Below are positions 33,622-36,383 of a stretch of DNA of 36,383 nucleotides, in pieces. Every line of letters begins with the position of its first letter. The first letter of the stretch is position 1. Made by a program: the position numbers and the translations under genes. The DNA is from Thauera propionica. Lineage in GTDB: Bacteria; Pseudomonadota; Gammaproteobacteria; Burkholderiales; Rhodocyclaceae. The notes below the pieces were generated by a model. It saw only the letters and a list, made by a program, of their open reading frames with translations, was not told the origin of the DNA and searched no databases. The stretch covers positions 1 through 36,383 of the forward strand of contig NZ_NOIH01000027.1 in NCBI RefSeq assembly GCF_002245655.1, given 5' to 3'.

Positions 33622-34413
33622 ATGTTCGACAAACGCGAGGATCAGGCAGCCGGACTCAGACGGCTCTTCCGCCGTGCGCCACCGCAGGTCGTGGCGCTCT
33701 ATGCCTGCGGTCGCCATCGTTCACACAACGCCGTGCTGGCTGCCCATCGCATTGCCGGTCACGCCGAGCGGGTGCTGATCCTGGACGAAGCCGAAGGCGA
33801 GGTCGGGCTGGCAACGGCACTGCAACAAGCACCCGGTCCCGACCTGCTTCAGCTGCTCGACGGCCGCACCACACTGGCCGACGTGCTGCAACCCGCGCCC
33901 GGCCTGATGGGGCGTGTCTCGGCGGTCGCCGCGGCGCTGGCGCTGCCGCTGCTGGACGACGCCCGTCGCGCCTGCCTGGTCGAGGCCTTGCGTATCCTGC
34001 ATCGCCACGCCACCTTCGTGCTGGTCCATGCAGACTGCGAGACCGCCGCAGAGCCGTCGCCTTTCGTCGGCGCCGCCCCCTGCCGCCTGCTCGTGGCCGA
34101 AGCCAGCGCAAGCGGTGCCACCGAGGCCTATCGCACGATCAAGGCGCTGGCTGCCGCAGGTGCGGGTTCGGTGCATGTCGCCGTGTGCCGTGCTCGCAGC
34201 CGCGATGATGCAGCGCGCTTCTTCTCGAGCCTGGAAGCCCTCGTGCGGCGCCATGTCGGCCTGCCGCTGGCGTGGGTGGGCGAGGCGGAGCGCGATGATC
34301 TCGCTGCGGCCCTGTCGCGGCCGGATACCGCCGCCTCGACGCGCGCGGCCGGTGCAGCCTTCATGCGCCGGATCGAGGCGATGAGCCGGATCAAACCCTC
34401 GCTGAGTGCCTGA
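33622..34413 (+). CDS. flhG: MinD/FlhG (FleN)-like protein lacking the Walker A loop
   Basis: A 263-residue protein in the slot between flhF and fliA normally held by the MinD-like ATPase FlhG/FleN. The overall pattern fits: an N-terminal QAAGLRRLFRR segment resembling the FlhF-activating DQAxxLR helix, a first strand VVALYACG, and LILDEAEGEVGLATAL in place of the usual LLDADLGLAN. Where FlhG has GKGGVGKT, this protein has ACGRHRSHNAVLAAH, with no P-loop glycines or Lys. It is therefore unlikely to hydrolyse ATP in the usual way. It may still bind FlhF through its N-terminus. ATG 33622 has a GGAGGAG site upstream that overlaps the end of flhF. Confidence 0.8.
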   Translation: MFDKREDQAAGLRRLFRRAPPQVVALYACGRHRSHNAVLAAHRIAGHAERVLILDEAEGEVGLATALQQAPGPDLLQLLDGRTTLADVLQPAPGLMGRVSAVAAALALPLLDDARRACLVEALRILHRHATFVLVHADCETAAEPSPFVGAAPCRLLVAEASASGATEAYRTIKALAAAGAGSVHVAVCRARSRDDAARFFSSLEALVRRHVGLPLAWVGEAERDDLAAALSRPDTAASTRAAGAAFMRRIEAMSRIKPSLSA

Positions 34414-34538
34414 CCATGCATGGCGGCGTGATGTATCCCGCTGGTAATGCGTACGACAGTGCGGGAGAATGCCGGCAACCCACTTCTCCGTCAGGTATGC
34501 GGACTGCATCGCGCCGCAAAAAGATACAGGCCCAATGG

Positions 34539-35309
34539 ATGTACGACGCCAAAGGTAATCTCGACAAGGCACACCTGGTCGAAGCCTATGCGCCGCTGGT
34601 CAAGCGGATCGCTTACCAGCTCATGTCCAGATTGCCCGCCAGCGTCGAGGTGGACGACCTGATCCAGAACGGCATGATGGGGCTGCTCGATGCCATCGGC
34701 CGCTACGAGGACGGGCTTGGCGCGCAGTTCGAGACCTATGCCGTGCAACGGATCCGTGGTGCCATGCTCGACGGCCTGCGCGACAACGACTGGCTGCCGC
34801 GCAGCTTGCGCCGCGACATGCGCCGCATCGAGTCCGCCATCCACATGCTTGAGCAGGAATTCGGTCGCCCGCCCTCCGAGGGCGAGCTGGCTGATTCGCT
34901 CGGCGTGTCGCTGGCCGAGTACCAGCACATGCTGCAGGAAGCGCGGGGGCATCAGCTCGTCTATATCGAGGACTTCAGCCACGATCAGGACGACAATTTC
35001 CTCGAACGTCATCTCGTGCAGCAGGACGCCAATCCGCTGGACCTGCTGGCCGATGCCGACATGCGGCGGCGCCTGGTGTCAGCCATCGAGGTCCTGCCCG
35101 AGCGCGAACAGATGGTCATGGCGCTCTACTATGACGAGGAGCTGAATCTGCGCGAGATCGGTGCCGTGCTCGGTGTCACCGAGTCGCGCGTGTGCCAGCT
35201 CCACAGCCAGGCGGTGGCGCGGCTGCGCTCCTCGGTGTTCGCGGGCGAAGGGGCGACGCGGGCACCGGCACGGCGTGGCAGGCCCCCCAAGAAGCCGGCT
35301 CAGGACTGA
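34539..35309 (+). CDS. fliA: Flagellar sigma factor FliA (sigma-28) with basic C-terminal tail
   Basis: A 256-residue sigma factor for late flagellar genes, using the family-like start MYDAKGNLDKAHLVEAYAPL. The frame is open further upstream, and ATG 34497 or 34416 cannot be excluded because no ribosome-binding site is strong. Region 2 has LPASVEVDDLIQNGMMGLLD and FETYAVQRIRGAMLDGLRD, region 3 has RDMRRIESAIHMLEQEF, and region 4 has NLREIGAVLGVTESRVCQLH. After region 4 comes an extra ~25 residues ending in ARRGRPPKKPAQD, which resembles an AT-hook (GRP core with basic flanks). motC follows 31 bases later. Confidence 0.95.
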   Translation: MYDAKGNLDKAHLVEAYAPLVKRIAYQLMSRLPASVEVDDLIQNGMMGLLDAIGRYEDGLGAQFETYAVQRIRGAMLDGLRDNDWLPRSLRRDMRRIESAIHMLEQEFGRPPSEGELADSLGVSLAEYQHMLQEARGHQLVYIEDFSHDQDDNFLERHLVQQDANPLDLLADADMRRRLVSAIEVLPEREQMVMALYYDEELNLREIGAVLGVTESRVCQLHSQAVARLRSSVFAGEGATRAPARRGRPPKKPAQD

Positions 35310-35340
35310 TTCGTCATGAACGCTTTCGGACTTCGCCGCC

Positions 35341-36081
35341 ATGGATAGGATCAGCGTCTTCGGTCTCGCACTCGGCCTCGCGGCGATCCTGGGCGGCCAG
35401 GTGCTGGAGGGTGGGCACATGTCCTCGCTGGTGCAGCCCACGGCTTTCCTGATCGTCATCGGCGGCACGCTGGGCGCGGTGATGCTGCAGAGCCCGCTGC
35501 GGACCTTCGTCGAGGGCATGCGCATGGTGCGATGGGTGTTCGTGCCACCGGTGACCAGCCCCGAGCGGATGATCGAGCAGGCGGCCAACTGGAGCCAGAT
35601 CGCGCGCAAGGAAGGTCTGCTGGTGCTGGAGAACCAGATCGGAAACCTGCCGGATCCCTTCATGCGCAAGGGGCTGCAGCTGCTGGTCGACGGCGTCGAC
35701 CCGACGCGTCTGCGCGACGTGCTCGAGGTCGAGATCGGTGCCTGGGAGGCACAGATGCGCCAGTCGGCCAAGATCTGGGAGGCGGCGGGCGGCTATGCGC
35801 CGACGATCGGCATCCTGGGTGCGGTGATGGGTCTGATCCACGTCATGGAGAACCTGTCAGACCCGTCCAAGCTGGGTGCGGGCATCGCCGTGGCCTTCGT
35901 CGCCACCATCTACGGCGTCGGCTTCGCCAACCTCGTCTTCCTCCCGATCGCCAAGAAGCTGGGCGCGCAGATTGCCGCGCTGACGACGCAGCGCGAGATG
36001 TTCGTCGACGGTCTGGTGGGCATCGCCAATGGCGACAACCCGCGCATCATCGCCAGCCGCATGCAGGGCTACGTGGTGTGA
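35341..36081 (+). CDS. motC: Flagellar motor stator protein MotC (MotA/PomA type)
   Basis: A 246-residue inner-membrane stator protein of the MotA/ExbB superfamily, like the MotC of Pseudomonas. Four membrane segments are visible: near the N-terminus (ISVFGLALGLAAILGG, FLIVIGGTLGAVMLQ) and in the C-terminal half (YAPTIGILGAVMGLIHVM, GIAVAFVATIYGVGFANLVF). Between them is the cytoplasmic loop that contacts the rotor protein FliG, containing charged residues such as those in WSQIARKEGLLVLENQI. The stop is 23 bases before motD. It probably forms a proton-driven stator with the MotD-like protein encoded next. Confidence 0.94.
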   Translation: MDRISVFGLALGLAAILGGQVLEGGHMSSLVQPTAFLIVIGGTLGAVMLQSPLRTFVEGMRMVRWVFVPPVTSPERMIEQAANWSQIARKEGLLVLENQIGNLPDPFMRKGLQLLVDGVDPTRLRDVLEVEIGAWEAQMRQSAKIWEAAGGYAPTIGILGAVMGLIHVMENLSDPSKLGAGIAVAFVATIYGVGFANLVFLPIAKKLGAQIAALTTQREMFVDGLVGIANGDNPRIIASRMQGYVV

Positions 36082-36104
36082 GCCACCTCGGCCGGAACTG
36101 AACC

Positions 36105-36383
36105 ATGGCCCGCCGACGCAAACACGAGGAGGAGCACGAGAACCATGAACGTTGGCTCGTCTCCTACGCCGACTTCATCACGCTGCTGTTCGCCTTCTTC
36201 GTCGTGATGTACTCGCTGTCCTCGATCAACGAGGGCAAGTACCGCGTGCTGTCCGATTCGATCGTGCAGGCATTTCGCAGCCTCAACATCAACGAGAGCG
36301 GCCAGCAGATCATCCTCCCGCCGGTGGCGGTTGCGCCGGTCGTAAGCGGTAACCGGGCGGCGTTCTTGCCTACTTCGAGCGCG
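36105..36383 (+). CDS. motD: Flagellar motor protein MotD (MotB type), partial
   Basis: Only the first 93 codons are present, cut by the window edge. The protein begins with a charged cytoplasmic tail (MARRRKHEEEHENHERWLVS). A single membrane helix follows, SYADFITLLFAFFVVMYSLS, in which the Asp of SYADF is the conserved ion-carrying residue of MotB-type stators. SINEGKYRVLSDSI comes next and then the start of a linker toward the missing OmpA-like peptidoglycan-binding domain. It pairs with motC directly upstream. Confidence 0.93.
   Translation, partial: MARRRKHEEEHENHERWLVSYADFITLLFAFFVVMYSLSSINEGKYRVLSDSIVQAFRSLNINESGQQIILPPVAVAPVVSGNRAAFLPTSSA

Overview
The window comes from a high-G+C betaproteobacterium, most likely a member of the Rhodocyclales (Azoarcus/Thauera/Aromatoleum type). 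The basis is gene order and protein style: surE-pcm-nlpD-rpoS, dapA-bamC, and a flhB-flhA-flhF-flhG-fliA-motC-motD flagellar run. The species was not identified. The window splits sharply near position 11,620.

Positions 1-11,620 look like the right-hand end of an integrated genomic island. They end in a copy of only the 3' half of a tRNA-Pro(GGG) gene (11,573-11,620), the usual mark left by a tRNA-targeted tyrosine integrase. A P4-like integrase with an AlpA-like gene directly behind it lies just inside this border. Further in are a second, unusually large recombinase-like protein with an internal helix-turn-helix, a small HTH protein with a divergent unknown gene, and a dyad-rich non-coding stretch. 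There is also a frameshifted umuC 3' fragment cut by an IS3-family remnant, a plasmid-type replication initiator (PriCT/ColE2-like) with a hairpin against its start codon, and an SRAP-family gene. Last comes an IS66-family element (tnpA, tnpB, tnpC) abutting a decapitated pRiA4b ORF-3-like gene. The tnpC frame leaves the family consensus near the left edge, so another element may be nested there. Large parts of 4.4-9.9 kb look visibly richer in A+T than the rest.

Positions 11,621-28,660 are housekeeping chromosome. The stationary-phase/stress cluster surE-pcm-nlpD-rpoS comes first, with coupled overlaps for the first three genes. A DUF2189 membrane protein follows on the opposite strand. Next is a leftward operon moxR-DUF58-tgpA-mltB, with overlapping stops and starts at two of its junctions. 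Then come an HDAC-like hydrolase, dapA, bamC, an alanine-rich repeat lipoprotein, roxA, rlmD, tRNA-Ser(UGA), rluE and a secreted DUF192 protein. Several act on the translation machinery (roxA on ribosomal protein L16, rlmD and rluE on 23S rRNA, the tRNA) and several on the envelope.

Positions 28,792-36,383 are flagellar: export gate FlhB and FlhA, the placement GTPase FlhF, a MinD/FlhG-like protein that has lost its nucleotide-binding loop, sigma-28 FliA with an AT-hook-like tail, and the stator pair MotC/MotD, the last cut by the window edge.
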